NCBI GenBank assembly: GCA_002683575.1
Contig: NYTP01000088.1
Coordinates: forward strand, 1-33,687
Direction of reading: 5' to 3'
From: Bermanella sp.
GTDB taxonomy: Bacteria > Pseudomonadota > Gammaproteobacteria > Pseudomonadales > Oceanobacteraceae
DNA length: 33,687 nucleotides
Under the pieces are notes generated by a model. That model made no database searches, was not told the DNA's origin, and saw only the letters and a program-made list of their open reading frames with translations. Below are positions 9,215 to 18,488 of the stretch, one piece after another. How positions within the stretch are numbered: position 1 is the stretch's first letter; each line of letters opens with the position of its first letter. A program made the position numbers and the translations under genes.

Positions 9215-9682
9215 TTACTTATGATACGGATGATTACTAAGAATCGTCCACGCTCGATACAGCTGCTCAGCCAACAGTATGCGTACTAATGGATGAGGTA
9301 AGGTTAACGGCGATAATGACCACTTGTATTTTGCTTTGGCTGAACACTCTTTGCTTAAACCGTCAGGGCCGCCGATCAGCAGGTCCACATCTTGGCCAAG
9401 CATGCGCCAATCAGTGAGCTGCTCTGATAGTACTTCGGTACTCCAAGGTTTACCTAACACCTCCAGCGCCACACAGGTGTTTTGCGGTTTCATGGCCGCG
9501 AGCATAGCCTGGCCTTCTTTTTCGATGGCCTTGGCGGCAGACTGATTTTTACCTCTTGGACCCAGTGGTAATTCCACCAGCTCAAGGCGACAATCATTGG
9601 GTAAGCGCTTGGCATATTCGTTAAAGCCTTGCTCTACCCAGGAGGGCATTTTGCCCCCTACAGCGAGTATTCTAATTTTCAT
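9215..9682 (-). CDS. rlmH: 23S rRNA (pseudouridine1915-N3)-methyltransferase RlmH
   Basis: SPOUT-class methyltransferase that modifies pseudouridine 1915 in helix 69 of 23S rRNA, using S-adenosylmethionine. It has 155 residues, the normal length. The knot-forming SAM-binding motifs are visible as [12 protein letters not shown] and the C-terminal [20 protein letters not shown]...NHPYHK. It lies five bases downstream of rsfS, and the pair rsfS-rlmH is conserved in bacteria. Confidence 0.97.
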   Translation of the reverse strand: MKIRILAVGGKMPSWVEQGFNEYAKRLPNDCRLELVELPLGPRGKNQSAAKAIEKEGQAMLAAMKPQNTCVALEVLGKPWSTEVLSEQLTDWRMLGQDVDLLIGGPDGLSKECSAKAKYKWSLSPLTLPHPLVRILLAEQLYRAWTILSNHPYHK

Positions 9683-9687
9683 GGGAA

Positions 9688-10023
9688 TTACTGCGCAACG
9701 CGCGGCTCACTCCATAAACGTTCTAGGTCATAGTGTTCACGAGCTTGGCTTGTCATAACATGGACAATCACATCGCCCAAATCAATCAAGACCCAGTCAC
9801 TGTTACCACGACCTTCAGAGCCTAGTGGCATTGCGCCGGCTGCTTTGGATTTTTCTGATACATTGTCGGCCACGGCTTGTACGTGACGACTTGATGTACC
9901 GGTAGCGATGATCATCATGTCGGTTACCGACGTACGATCAGCCACATCAATCGTGGTAATGTCTTGCGCTTTTAAGTCTTCAAGCGCGTCGATGACCACT
10001 TTAGTTAGATTTGCTGCATCCAT
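9688..10023 (-). CDS. rsfS: Ribosomal silencing factor RsfS
   Basis: Binds uL14 on the large ribosomal subunit and blocks subunit joining under nutrient stress. It has 111 residues, with family signatures at [31 protein letters not shown] and [28 protein letters not shown]. It is five bases downstream of nadD and five upstream of rlmH, consistent with co-transcription. Confidence 0.97.
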   Translation of the reverse strand: MDAANLTKVVIDALEDLKAQDITTIDVADRTSVTDMMIIATGTSSRHVQAVADNVSEKSKAAGAMPLGSEGRGNSDWVLIDLGDVIVHVMTSQAREHYDLERLWSEPRVAQ

Positions 10024-10028
10024 TGATT

Positions 10029-10688
10029 TCAGTTTTTACCTTCGTAGAGCCCATGTAGCTCAATATAGTTCATAACAGGCTGTGGCACATGGTGACCCAC
10101 AGTTTCTTGTTTGTGCAGGGCCTGTCGAATTTGAGTCGACGACACCACAACAGGCTCAAGTGCCAGTTGCATAAAACAGCCACTTGCTTGCTGTTTAAAA
10201 TGTTCTTTATCGATTACGCGCCTAGCTGGCCAGCTTTCACTGGTTTCTTCTGGCAAGACCTCGTTACCGCGATTAACCACTATAATGTTGGCCAATTCAA
10301 AGACCTGTTGCCAGTCTTTCCAATGACTTAAGCCCTTGGCCGCATCGGTTCCCAGTAGCCAACAAATGTGGGCATCTGGGCCTAACTCTTGGCGCAACTG
10401 CCTCAGGGTTTCCACGGTATACGTGGCCCCTGCTCGCTTGGTCTCGGTTGGGTCAGACTGTAATCTTGCCTCACCTTGCAAGGCCAAGTTAAGCATGGCT
10501 AACCTGTGCTGCGCTGAGGATGAGCCTTGTTTATGGTAAGCATCACCGCAGGGCATCATGTGAATACAAGAGTAATCCATTGCTTTGGCCAACGCATTGG
10601 CAGCATGGATGTGACCATTATGGACGGGATCAAACGTCCCACCCATCACTACATATTCAGTTTTTTGATCAGTGACGGATATGGCCAT
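10029..10688 (-). CDS. nadD: Nicotinate-nucleotide adenylyltransferase NadD
   Basis: Adenylates nicotinate mononucleotide to deamido-NAD in NAD synthesis. The nucleotidyltransferase motifs are [15 protein letters not shown] near the N-terminus and SSTQIRQAL near the C-terminus; about 219 residues is typical. The ORF track begins at a GTG (10691). I prefer the adjacent ATG at 10688, although neither has a well-spaced ribosome binding site. The first codons overlap the 3' end of proA by about 20 bases, so translation is probably coupled to proA termination. Confidence 0.95.
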   Translation of the reverse strand: MAISVTDQKTEYVVMGGTFDPVHNGHIHAANALAKAMDYSCIHMMPCGDAYHKQGSSSAQHRLAMLNLALQGEARLQSDPTETKRAGATYTVETLRQLRQELGPDAHICWLLGTDAAKGLSHWKDWQQVFELANIIVVNRGNEVLPEETSESWPARRVIDKEHFKQQASGCFMQLALEPVVVSSTQIRQALHKQETVGHHVPQPVMNYIELHGLYEGKN

Positions 10689-11925
10689 CACCTAGCACAA
10701 CCCATTTTTGCGAGGTTAAACCGTCAAGACCCACCGGTCCGCGGGCGTGAATTTTATCTGTACTGATACCAATTTCAGCACCTAACCCATATTCAAAGCC
10801 ATCGGCAAAACGGGTAGAGGCATTCACCATGACCGAGCTTGAATCCACTTGGCGCAAAAATTGGCGAGCCTTGGTGTAGTTTTCAGTAATAATGCTGTCG
10901 GTATGGTGAGAGCCATACTGATTAATATGCACAATGGCCTCGGCCATATCAGCTACCACTTTCACCGCCAAAACTGGCGCTAGGTATTCGGTTGACCAAT
11001 CTTCTGCCGTGGCCTCCTTCATACTGGCAACCTGCTCACGACTTTTCTCGCAGCCGCGCAATTCTACGTCCAGCTCACCAAATGCAGTAGCTAATTGAGG
11101 CAATACCTTTGCTGCCACACTTTCATTTACCAATAGGGTTTCCATGGTATTACAGGTGCCATAGCGATGGGTTTTTGCATTGATCGCCACATTGACAGCC
11201 TTACTTAAATCCGCATCGCTGTCGATATACACATGGCAAATACCATCAAGGTGCTTGATGACGGTAACTTTGGCATCTTTACTGATGCGCTCAATCAAAC
11301 CCTTACCGCCCCGGGGCACAATGACATCCACGTGTTCTTGCATGGTGATTAATTCACCCACCGCAGCTCGGTCTGTGGTTTCAAGCACTTGCACAACATG
11401 CTCAGGTAAACCAGATACCGCCAAGCCTTCTCGAATACACTTAGCCAAGGCTTGGTTCGATTCAATGGCTTCACTGCCACCACGCAAAATCGCCGCATTA
11501 CCAGACTTTAAACATAAACTGGCTGCTTCAATGGTTACGTTAGGACGAGACTCATAGATGATACCAATGACCCCAAGTGGCACACGCATCTTGCCCACTT
11601 GAATGCCTGACGGGCGATAATCAAGATCGGTGATGCCGCCAACCGGATCAGGAAGAGCCACTACCTGCTTTAAACCTTCAAGCATGCCGTCAATGCGGGC
11701 CGGTGTGAGCTCTAAACGGTCCAATAGCGCGGCATCTAAGCCATTCGCTTGACCGCGGGCCATATCTTTTTGGTTGGCCGCAATCAGTTCATCACGCGCC
11801 AGCTCAATGGCTTGTGCTATCGCTATTAATGCCTGATTTTTTTCACCGCTGTCCGCCTTTGCAATGGCAGCACTTGCTGCTCGGGCCTGTTGCCCTAACT
11901 GCAGCATGTAATCTTTTACATCCAT
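10669..11925 (-). CDS. proA: Gamma-glutamyl phosphate reductase ProA
   Basis: NADPH-dependent reduction of gamma-glutamyl phosphate to glutamate semialdehyde in proline synthesis. From the ATG at 11925 the protein has 418 residues, very close to E. coli ProA (417). Family features are [33 protein letters not shown] and the catalytic cysteine in [13 protein letters not shown]. The track start at 11979 is a TTG and adds a proline/arginine-rich extension not expected in the family. First gene of the minus-strand cluster; a proB partner is not adjacent. The proA-nadD order matches the one I recall for Pseudomonas. Confidence 0.97.
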   Translation of the reverse strand: MDVKDYMLQLGQQARAASAAIAKADSGEKNQALIAIAQAIELARDELIAANQKDMARGQANGLDAALLDRLELTPARIDGMLEGLKQVVALPDPVGGITDLDYRPSGIQVGKMRVPLGVIGIIYESRPNVTIEAASLCLKSGNAAILRGGSEAIESNQALAKCIREGLAVSGLPEHVVQVLETTDRAAVGELITMQEHVDVIVPRGGKGLIERISKDAKVTVIKHLDGICHVYIDSDADLSKAVNVAINAKTHRYGTCNTMETLLVNESVAAKVLPQLATAFGELDVELRGCEKSREQVASMKEATAEDWSTEYLAPVLAVKVVADMAEAIVHINQYGSHHTDSIITENYTKARQFLRQVDSSSVMVNASTRFADGFEYGLGAEIGISTDKIHARGPVGLDGLTSQKWVVLGDGHIRH

Positions 11926-11999
11926 TTTGTTACCCAATCGCTGCCCCTGCTGAATATGTGGCCTAGGCCTTGGGGGCAAATCGTAAGAAAAGTGCGGGG

Positions 12000-12027
12000 A
12001 TTATACCCCATCAAAGGGCGTACCCAA
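12000..12027 (-). promoter_or_regulatory. Candidate sigma70 promoter for the proA-to-lipA cluster
   Basis: The minus strand shows TTGGGT, 16 bp, and a perfect TATAAT about 75 bases upstream of the proA ATG. The -10 is perfect but the -35 matches only three of six positions, so the promoter is plausible but weak on sequence alone. Confidence 0.5.
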
Positions 12028-12140
12028 ACTATGATTCGCCCATGCTAGTATTAAACCTGTGACTCTGGGTAAGATAGCCCTACAATCGCCTAGCCAATGC
12101 CCTTGCTTTGGCGCTTGTTCAGCAAAAGGACCGCCTAAAC

Positions 12141-13043
12141 ATGCCTGCGTTAACGGTTGATCACATCCGCATTTTATTCTGTGCCATTGGGACGGTGATA
12201 TTGAGCCTCATCGCTTATATGGATTACCTATCTGGCTACAACATAGTGGCACTCATTACACTGAGCTTAGGCTTGGTACTGGCCTTAAATGGCCTGTACA
12301 TTTACTTAGGAAAAGAAGAGCAAGCAGGTCATCAAGTGGATGCCTTATTCTTAATCACCCTGTCGGCTTTTTCTTTGTTTGCTGCAGACTCCCAAGCCCA
12401 ACACAGCTACTGGTCGTATTTTTTCCCCATTGCGGCATTTTTTTTATTATCTTTGAGGAGTGCTATCTGGTGCGTGCTGGCTTATACGCCCTTGGCATTT
12501 TATATTCTCCTTGCATACAGCCCACCACTTATTCAGGCACAAACCCTGTTTAGCTATGCGGCCATCAGTACCATTGCCTTGTTTTTGGCCATGGTGAAGT
12601 CTCGAACCAACCAATTACTTGAACCTTTAATCAGTAGCGATGCACAAACCGGTGCGCAGTTAGAAAAGTTTTTACGCCCTGCATTGAATACCGAAATCAA
12701 CCGAGCCGAACGGGAAGGTACAGGATTGCTCCTAGTATATTTATCTCATCGCGCGCAAAACCTAAAAGGGGAAAACGCCATGCAACTGGTGAAGCAGTGC
12801 GCACAAGCCATTGCCCATTTCCTACGCCCTTTTGATCAATACTATCGCTTACAAAACGACAACTTTGCCATCATTATGCCCCACACCAATTCTGAAGACG
12901 CCCTTATCAAAGTCAAACAAATGATCGGTAAAATGCCGGCGGTGATTCAAAATGACATACAAGTGGGATGTGCCAGTTTAAACGTGGGCGATACCGAAGA
13001 CACCCTGCTTCAACAGGCACAGCAGGAGCTAGCGCATGTTTGA
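12141..13043 (+). CDS. Membrane protein with degenerate GGDEF domain (first of pair)
   Basis: From the ATG at 12141 (AAGGA about nine bases upstream) the protein has 300 residues; the track start at 12108 is a TTG without support. The N-terminal half (to about residue 160) carries about six hydrophobic segments, like MASE-type sensory modules. The C-terminal half has the secondary-structure pattern of a GGDEF domain, but the catalytic signature is replaced: RLQNDNFAIIMP stands where active enzymes have RxGGDEFaillp. Diguanylate cyclase activity is therefore not expected, and a role as a nucleotide sensor or partner subunit is inference. The 3' end overlaps the next gene by eight bases. Function unknown. 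Confidence 0.75.
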   Translation: MPALTVDHIRILFCAIGTVILSLIAYMDYLSGYNIVALITLSLGLVLALNGLYIYLGKEEQAGHQVDALFLITLSAFSLFAADSQAQHSYWSYFFPIAAFFLLSLRSAIWCVLAYTPLAFYILLAYSPPLIQAQTLFSYAAISTIALFLAMVKSRTNQLLEPLISSDAQTGAQLEKFLRPALNTEINRAEREGTGLLLVYLSHRAQNLKGENAMQLVKQCAQAIAHFLRPFDQYYRLQNDNFAIIMPHTNSEDALIKVKQMIGKMPAVIQNDIQVGCASLNVGDTEDTLLQQAQQELAHV

Positions 13044-14013
13044 AATAAGTATGGAAAAAGAGCCCGCATTGAGCTTGCTGTATGGCTTAATTGGAACGGC
13101 TATGGGTTTTTTATGCATCAGTCATTATTTCTTAGGGCACTTTGATGTTTTATTAATTCAGTTGATGACCATTGCCATTTTAATCTTTACGGCTGTTTTT
13201 TTGTTATTAAATCGCAACAGGGCCATAAGTCTTTACATTAATTTAATGACGCTCTCATCCATTGCTTTATTAATGCAGTATCAATTGCATTTCAATCCAG
13301 AATTATCGATGCATTGGATTTACGTTTTCCCCGTACTTAGTTACTTTGCCTTACCGTTACGCTGGGCTTTTTTACTCAATTTGGCGGTGATGCTTAGTAC
13401 GTTTTCTCAAATTTATTTTTTAGTTGAACTCATCAAATCAATCAAGTTCATGTTCATTTATTTGCTGCTAGGCATGTGTGCCCTGTGTTATGCCTATGTG
13501 AATAACTTAAAGCAATCGAACCTTTTAAAACTAGCGGTTACTGATCATCAATCAGGCGCTTACAACAGCCGATATTTATTACATAAATTACAACAAGAAA
13601 TCGCTCGCAGTGAAACCACCAGCCGTACACTCTCCATGCTGGCGATTACTATTGATGATTACCAGCAAATCCAGGATATACACGGCAAAAACGTGGGTGC
13701 TCGTTTATTAAAAATATTTCGTTATAAATTAATGTCTTTGTTAAGAGCCGGGGATGATATTTTTCACAATGGTAAAGGCACGTTTTATATTTTATTACCC
13801 AACTGCTCAATGGAGGGCGGTATTGTCTTAAAAGAGCGCTTGCTCAAAGAAATGGAAGAAGAGCACTGGGGGGATGTGGGTGATTTACAGCTTAACGTGG
13901 GCCTTGCAAGTTTAAACCACAAAGAAAATGCCGAAAGTTTTTTACATCGCGCCAGTGGTTTTGTACATAAACAACAACAAACAGCATTACGACTTATGTC
14001 GTTCAATCACTAA
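13036..14013 (+). CDS. Membrane protein with degenerate GGDEF domain (second of pair)
   Basis: A 325-residue protein with about six N-terminal membrane segments (to about residue 160). It then has a typical GGDEF-domain entrance, AVTDHQSGAYNSRYL, equivalent to the 'tDpLTGlyNRR' motif. The active-site turn reads FHNGKGTFYILLP in place of GGDEF, losing the acidic metal-binding residues. The architecture matches the preceding gene, with an eight-base overlap, suggesting an ancient duplication and a possible heteromer. The third gene, a DedA protein, starts two bases after this stop. Translation from the first ATG is supported by the overlap, but an in-frame ATG (residue 6) is also possible. Function unknown; probably catalytically inactive. 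Confidence 0.75.
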   Translation: MFEISMEKEPALSLLYGLIGTAMGFLCISHYFLGHFDVLLIQLMTIAILIFTAVFLLLNRNRAISLYINLMTLSSIALLMQYQLHFNPELSMHWIYVFPVLSYFALPLRWAFLLNLAVMLSTFSQIYFLVELIKSIKFMFIYLLLGMCALCYAYVNNLKQSNLLKLAVTDHQSGAYNSRYLLHKLQQEIARSETTSRTLSMLAITIDDYQQIQDIHGKNVGARLLKIFRYKLMSLLRAGDDIFHNGKGTFYILLPNCSMEGGIVLKERLLKEMEEEHWGDVGDLQLNVGLASLNHKENAESFLHRASGFVHKQQQTALRLMSFNH

Positions 14014-14014
14014 T

Positions 14015-14629
14015 ATGATCGATAGTTTACTTGGCTTTTTAACGCTTCACCCTGAATATATCTTTTTAACCGTATTTGCTGTGGCTTTATGTGAGTCCCT
14101 TGCGGTGGTGGGCATTATTGTACCGGGCGTGGGGCTCATCACTGCGGCCAGCATGATGGCTGGGAATCTTCAGTTAAATGTAGGGATAATATTATTGTGC
14201 GCCATGAGCGGTGCATTTTTAGGCGATGCTATTAGCTTTTTATTAGGGCGTATTTTTCAGCCTCACCTGCCTCATGTTTGGCCCTTTAAACAACACCCTG
14301 ATTGGATTGAAAGCGGCCATGAATTTTTTATACGTCATGGTGGAAAAAGCATTTTCTTTGGCCGCTTTATCGGCCCTATAAGACCGTTTATTCCTATGGT
14401 AGCTGGCATGCTGGCCATGCCCATAAACCGCTTTATGATGTGGAATGGATTGTCGGCCGTGATCTGGGGGCTGGCGTATTTACTGCCTGGTTATTACCTT
14501 GGAGAGCAACTCAATATTAAATGGCTACTAAGCTGGCAAGGCTTGGCAGCATTATTAGTAATCTCCGCCGTGGCGGTGCTGGCCAGTTATTATGTGAAGC
14601 ACAGCAAACAACACACGCAAAAGCCATAA
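14015..14629 (+). CDS. DedA/VTT-family inner-membrane protein
   Basis: A 204-residue multi-pass protein starting at the ATG one base after the previous stop (TAATATG). The track's 233-residue version extends backwards into the GGDEF-like gene and is not needed. DedA landmarks are ESLAVVGIIVPGVGLI near the N-terminus and FFGRFIGPIRPFIPMVAGMLAMP, with the conserved glycine/arginine pair of the VTT domain. DedA proteins are linked to lipid (undecaprenyl phosphate or phospholipid) translocation and proton-motive-force homeostasis; the substrate here cannot be told. Probably co-transcribed with the two GGDEF-like genes and ended by a terminator immediately downstream. Confidence 0.9.
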   Translation: MIDSLLGFLTLHPEYIFLTVFAVALCESLAVVGIIVPGVGLITAASMMAGNLQLNVGIILLCAMSGAFLGDAISFLLGRIFQPHLPHVWPFKQHPDWIESGHEFFIRHGGKSIFFGRFIGPIRPFIPMVAGMLAMPINRFMMWNGLSAVIWGLAYLLPGYYLGEQLNIKWLLSWQGLAALLVISAVAVLASYYVKHSKQHTQKP

Positions 14630-14660
14630 AAAAAGGCCGTGAATCCTTCACGACCTTTTT
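14630..14660 (+). terminator. Intrinsic terminator after the DedA gene
   Basis: A 14-bp stem with one mismatch (AAAAAGGCCGTGAA against TTCACGACCTTTTT), a TCC loop and a closing T-run begins one base after the DedA stop. The matching A-run on the left makes partial function on the other strand possible, which would suit the convergent gene at 14754. Confidence 0.85.
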
Positions 14661-14753
14661 ACCTAGGGCACCGCTATTTTCTAATTTTAATACTAGCCGA
14701 TTTAGGCCCTAGCTTTAGATTAAGTTCGATTAACAAAACAAGCTTCGCAGTTA

Positions 14754-15413
14754 TTATGGATTATAGCTTAGGGTGACAAACTGGCGGCTCACGTTATTCG
14801 CACTGTCGTACGCGGCCACTTGCAGTTGGTTCTCACCTCGATTCAAACGTACTTTAACATTGAAGTGTGTTGTGTATTCGAAGTGGCCTGGGAATATATC
14901 TCCATCGGCGTTTACTACTTGAATTTTCTTAACGCCCATCCCCATGTCAAAGGCCATGCCACGAATATCCACAATGCGCTGGTTAACAGATTCCGGCATT
15001 TCGATTACTTCAAGCACAGGTCCAGATTGATCAGGAAAGCTGTTTTTATTGTTGGGGTTGGTACCGGCTTGTAATTCATCTGCGTTACTAAAGCCATCGC
15101 CGTCACTGTCATCGTCTTGGGTATCACCCACCCCATCACCATCTACATCGGCGCTTTCTTGTGCGTTACGAGGGAAAGGGTCTTGCCAATTATTCACACC
15201 ATCACCATCGATATCCAGATCGTAGCCATCAGGAATGCCATCACCGTCTAAGTCGGCAGGCGTGCTCTTAGCGTCTTTAGGGTCGGTTTTTAATAGGCGT
15301 TCAAAGCGGTCGGCTATGCCATCGCCGTCGCTGTCCACGTCTTTTGCTTGAGAGTAGGAGCTGATTAAGCCAAGTGCACCAAAGCACACCAGTAATAAGG
15401 CAAATTTAACCAT
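14754..15413 (-). CDS. Secreted thrombospondin type-3 repeat calcium-binding protein
   Basis: A 219-residue protein with a signal peptide (about 1-23, ending SYSQA). Residues about 24-130 are a run of aspartate-rich TSP3-type calcium-binding repeats, such as DSDGDGIADRFE, DLDGDGIPDGYD, DIDGDGVNNWQD, DVDGDGVGDTQD and DSDGDGFSNADE. The C-terminal part (about 135-219) looks like a small beta-sandwich (VNQRIVDIRGMAFDMG...NRGENQLQVAAYDSANN). Proteins of this type are exported, calcium-stabilised and often attached to the cell surface. No LPXTG, PEP-CTERM or outer-membrane anchor is visible. Stand-alone gene; role unknown, possibly adhesion or a surface spacer. Confidence 0.85.
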   Translation of the reverse strand: MVKFALLLVCFGALGLISSYSQAKDVDSDGDGIADRFERLLKTDPKDAKSTPADLDGDGIPDGYDLDIDGDGVNNWQDPFPRNAQESADVDGDGVGDTQDDDSDGDGFSNADELQAGTNPNNKNSFPDQSGPVLEVIEMPESVNQRIVDIRGMAFDMGMGVKKIQVVNADGDIFPGHFEYTTHFNVKVRLNRGENQLQVAAYDSANNVSRQFVTLSYNP

Positions 15414-15503
15414 GATAATATGCTTTTTTAATTATTATTTTTCGCCAGTCTACCACACACCAGTGGAAAGTCATCCATGGCCCACAGGGTCCAGACGGGC
15501 TTG

Positions 15504-15734
15504 CTAATAGTTCGATTGGCTCAATGTAGGTGGCTCAACCGATGTGGCACCTTCATCATCGGCTTGCAGTTTTGCCAGCGCCAATTTACGAGAGGTAATG
15601 CATTCTTTATAGGCGTGGCGGATACGGGTTTGTGTGTCCCCTTCTTGACCTTCGATGCTAATGAGCCACTGCTCAAACAGCCAAATTTCACGCTCTAATT
15701 TATGGATTTGCTCATCTTTATTATTGTTATTCAT
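15504..15734 (-). CDS. Small hypothetical coiled-coil protein
   Basis: From the ATG at 15734 the product is 76 residues, starting MNNNNKDEQIHKLEREIW. An upstream ATG (residue 13 of the track ORF) is also possible. Residues about 8-55 are strongly helical with heptad-like hydrophobic spacing; the C-terminus is acidic and proline/serine-rich. There are no cysteine clusters, signal peptide or membrane segment. It lies downstream of the membrane-anchored small protein at 15829 and could share its transcript, but a hairpin separates them. I do not recognise a family. Confidence 0.5.
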   Translation of the reverse strand: MNNNNKDEQIHKLEREIWLFEQWLISIEGQEGDTQTRIRHAYKECITSRKLALAKLQADDEGATSVEPPTLSQSNY

Positions 15735-15795
15735 AAGCTGAATCTTCGTTACTTCCATTCGCGAGCATTTTAAAACGCTGCCCACATTAATCAAT

Positions 15796-15821
15796 AGGGT
15801 TGGCCATCCTTAGCCAACCCT
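15796..15821 (-). other. Intergenic hairpin between two small genes
   Basis: AGGGTTGGC and GCCAACCCT form a perfect 9-bp stem with an 8-base loop just past the stop of the 15829 gene. The following minus-strand sequence (ATTGATT) is not a proper T-run. It is probably an mRNA end stabiliser or weak terminator rather than a strong one. Confidence 0.45.
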
Positions 15822-15828
15822 CACGTTA

Positions 15829-16164
15829 CTATTGGCCAGGAGCGGGTAGATCTTTTGAACAAGCAATGGCGCGGTTTTTATCATCCACCAAAATTCCGGC
15901 TACAGCGGTACCTGATTGATTTTTTTCTGGGCGAACTAACAGGTAACCATCAACACAGAAGGCTTCTTTATTAGATGACTTAGGGGATACCTTGGTGGTG
16001 CTTTTGACATCCACTGACAGTAATTTAAAGTTCGCAATGACATTCGAATCATCTTCAGTCACATGTTTAATGTAGCCTTTCATATCAAGCATAATAACCG
16101 ATACCGCAAACGCCACGATGGCGGCAACAATGGCAACCTTGATATCTCGTTCAGTGAATTTCAT
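15829..16164 (-). CDS. Small single-pass membrane-anchored hypothetical protein
   Basis: The start at 16164 is set by a good ribosome binding site (AGGAG, five bases before ATG) and gives 111 residues; the track start adds 14 residues without such support. One membrane helix (about 9-27, VAIVAAIVAFAVSVIML) anchors a periplasmic domain of about 80 residues. Two cysteines in this domain (EAFCVDGY and AIACSKDL) could form a disulfide. No known motif is recognised. It is encoded on the same strand as mpl-ubiX, 84 bases downstream of ubiX. Confidence 0.65.
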   Translation of the reverse strand: MKFTERDIKVAIVAAIVAFAVSVIMLDMKGYIKHVTEDDSNVIANFKLLSVDVKSTTKVSPKSSNKEAFCVDGYLLVRPEKNQSGTAVAGILVDDKNRAIACSKDLPAPGQ

Positions 16165-16248
16165 TTGGACTCCTAATCCGTTACTGCTGTTGTTAACTGT
16201 ACGCACGCTTTATTGCGATTTGATTTAACGTTATGAATCTGAATTTTA

Positions 16249-16869
16249 TCACTCGCCCCATAAGGGCATTAATTTCTGCTCAATGCCCAAATGATTAAGC
16301 ATTCTGGCCACCATGAAATCCACCAAGTCTTCAATCGATTGAGGGTTATGATAAAAACCCGGGCTAGCAGGCATAATCGTCACACCCATATTGGCGAGCT
16401 TAAGCATATTCTCAAGGTGTATAGGGCTAAACGGCGTCTCACGCGGCACCAATATCAATGTGCGTTTTTCTTTGATGGCAACGTCTGCAGCCCGTTCAAT
16501 TAAATTATTACTGGCACCTGTAGCAACGGCACTTAATGTCCCCGTAGAACAAGGGCATACAATCATCGGCCCTTTACGTCCTGAACCACTGGCCACTGGC
16601 GCAAACCACTGCTCGCGCCCAAAGACTTGTATTTGACCCTCTTCTGCCTGGCAATACTCACTGAGGTGCGCTTGCATCTTTTCAGCAGAACCCGGTAATT
16701 TAACCTGGCTTTCTGTGGCAAACACCACTTGTGCCGCTTTGCTGACCATCACATAGACAGGGCGTTTTGCCGCCACTAAACACTGTAATAATCGCAACGC
16801 ATAAGGCGCACCCGATGCACCTGTGATGGCTAAAGTAATAGGATCATGTTGTTCGTATTCAAACGCCAT
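16249..16869 (-). CDS. ubiX: Flavin prenyltransferase UbiX
   Basis: Attaches dimethylallyl to FMN, making the prenylated-FMN cofactor of the UbiD decarboxylase used in ubiquinone synthesis. It has 206 residues. The FMN-binding N-terminus is [17 protein letters not shown], and the later motifs [26 protein letters not shown] and [23 protein letters not shown] are diagnostic. The start overlaps the mpl stop by 11 bases, so the two are likely translated from one message, as commonly seen in Pseudomonas relatives. Confidence 0.96.
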   Translation of the reverse strand: MAFEYEQHDPITLAITGASGAPYALRLLQCLVAAKRPVYVMVSKAAQVVFATESQVKLPGSAEKMQAHLSEYCQAEEGQIQVFGREQWFAPVASGSGRKGPMIVCPCSTGTLSAVATGASNNLIERAADVAIKEKRTLILVPRETPFSPIHLENMLKLANMGVTIMPASPGFYHNPQSIEDLVDFMVARMLNHLGIEQKLMPLWGE

Positions 16870-18226
16870 AGTGGTCCTTTAAGGCTTGAGCAAGTTGTTG
16901 ATGAATACCGGCAAAACCGCCGTTACTCATCAGAACAATGGCATCACCCGCCTTAGCGTGCTCAACAAGGTGGGCGATTATAGCGTCTACGTCATCCATT
17001 AATAGTGCGGATTGACCTAATTCAGCACAACCCTCTATGACAGGCTGCATTTCCCAGTCCAGGCCCTTGGGCTGAAACCAAATACTGGTATCCGCATTAC
17101 GAACTGACTGAGGCAGTGCTTGTTTGTGTATACCCATACGCATGGTATTGGACCTTGGTTCTATGACCGCCCAAATATGTTGAGCGCACCCACTGTTTTT
17201 TACACCTGCCAAGGTACTCTCGATGGCCGTTGGGTGGTGAGCAAAGTCGTCATAGACCTCAATATCATTAACCTTACACACAAGTTCCATACGACGCTTA
17301 ACCCCTTCAAAGCGATTGAGAGCGTCGATGGCATCCTTGGGTAGAATCCCAACATGGTAGGCTGCAGCAATGCACACCAAAGCATTTTTAACATTATGTA
17401 AACCGGTTTGGCTCCAGTTGACCTCGCCCACGGCATTATCTTTTTGTAGAACTTTAAAGTGCGAGCCAGAGGCATCGATTAATTCATACTGCCAATCTAC
17501 GCCGATCTGCACTTTTGGTGTCCAGCAACCTTGCTCAAGGGTGGCTTGAATATGAGACTCATCCGCTGGGTAAATAATTTGGCCATCACCAGGGATCGTG
17601 CGCACTAAATGATGGAATTGAGTTTTAATGGCTTCTATATCGTTGAAAATATCTGCGTGATCAAATTCAAGGTTATTTAATATCACCGTACGCCCGTGGT
17701 AATGCACAAACTTTGATCGCTTATCAAAAAACGCGCTGTCGTATTCATCCGCTTCCACCACAAAGAAGTCACTTTTCCCCATACGCGCGGACACCCCAAA
17801 GTTTTTAGGCACCCCGCCAATTAAAAACCCCGGCTCGAAGCCGCAGTCTTCTAAGACCCAGGTCAACATACTGCTGGTGGTGGTTTTGCCATGGGTACCA
17901 GCTACTGCCATCACCCATTTATTTTTCAGAATATGTTCCGCTAAATAAGCCGGACCCGAGGTATAGGGAATTTGTTTGTTTAGAACATACTCCACCGCAA
18001 CATTACCGCGACTCATGGCATTACCAATCACAACAAGGTCGGGCTTGGGCTGTAAATGGACTTCCTCAAAACCTTGCATGATCTCGATACCAGCTTGTTC
18101 TAACTGGGTGCTCATGGGTGGATATACGTTTTGATCCGAGCCCGTCACACGGTGGCCTTGTGCCACAGCCAACTGGGCAAGCGAGCCCATAAAGGTGCCG
18201 CAAATACCTAAAATATGAATATGCAT
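16859..18226 (-). CDS. mpl: UDP-MurNAc-tripeptide ligase Mpl (murein recycling)
   Basis: Ligates recycled L-Ala-gamma-D-Glu-meso-Dap tripeptide to UDP-MurNAc in the cytoplasm. It is a Mur-ligase family protein of 455 residues. The N-terminal [17 protein letters not shown] is typical of Mpl/MurC. The ATP loop is [13 protein letters not shown], and [17 protein letters not shown] and [10 protein letters not shown] are characteristic of Mpl. It heads a minus-strand unit with ubiX. Confidence 0.96.
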   Translation of the reverse strand: MHIHILGICGTFMGSLAQLAVAQGHRVTGSDQNVYPPMSTQLEQAGIEIMQGFEEVHLQPKPDLVVIGNAMSRGNVAVEYVLNKQIPYTSGPAYLAEHILKNKWVMAVAGTHGKTTTSSMLTWVLEDCGFEPGFLIGGVPKNFGVSARMGKSDFFVVEADEYDSAFFDKRSKFVHYHGRTVILNNLEFDHADIFNDIEAIKTQFHHLVRTIPGDGQIIYPADESHIQATLEQGCWTPKVQIGVDWQYELIDASGSHFKVLQKDNAVGEVNWSQTGLHNVKNALVCIAAAYHVGILPKDAIDALNRFEGVKRRMELVCKVNDIEVYDDFAHHPTAIESTLAGVKNSGCAQHIWAVIEPRSNTMRMGIHKQALPQSVRNADTSIWFQPKGLDWEMQPVIEGCAELGQSALLMDDVDAIIAHLVEHAKAGDAIVLMSNGGFAGIHQQLAQALKDHYGV

Positions 18227-18488
18227 GTGTTCTCAATCAACCTTTATTCTTGTGCGCCCATTTAAAACCAAAGGCCAGTGAATTGGTAGCGGCCCATAGC
18301 CTCTCAGATAAAACATCAGTACCAATAACAAACCTCACTTTATCATTTTTGCACCACTTCGTGATGCTCTAGCGATTTATTTAACCCATGCACGCCCTTT
18401 TTTAGCGCTTTTACATATATGTGCTACACCTAATGTATGGCCCAAGTCTTAACGGGCTGTTCATAAATCAATACAAATAGGATGAATT

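Noticed and set aside
13928-14014. Upstream extension of the DedA ORF (233 residues)
   Set aside because: It overlaps the C-terminus of the GGDEF-like protein. The ATG one base after that stop gives a normal DedA N-terminus.
14663-14712. CTAGGGC...GCCCTAG inverted repeat with a 36-base loop after the DedA terminator
   Set aside because: Seven-base arms with a long loop are expected by chance, and there is no T-run or conserved context.
18227-18488. 262-base gap between mpl and the porin, examined for Pho boxes and sigma54 sites
   Set aside because: CTGTTCAT near the porin start resembles half a Pho box but no second half follows. TTTACA at about 18410 lacks a good -10 partner. No claim made.
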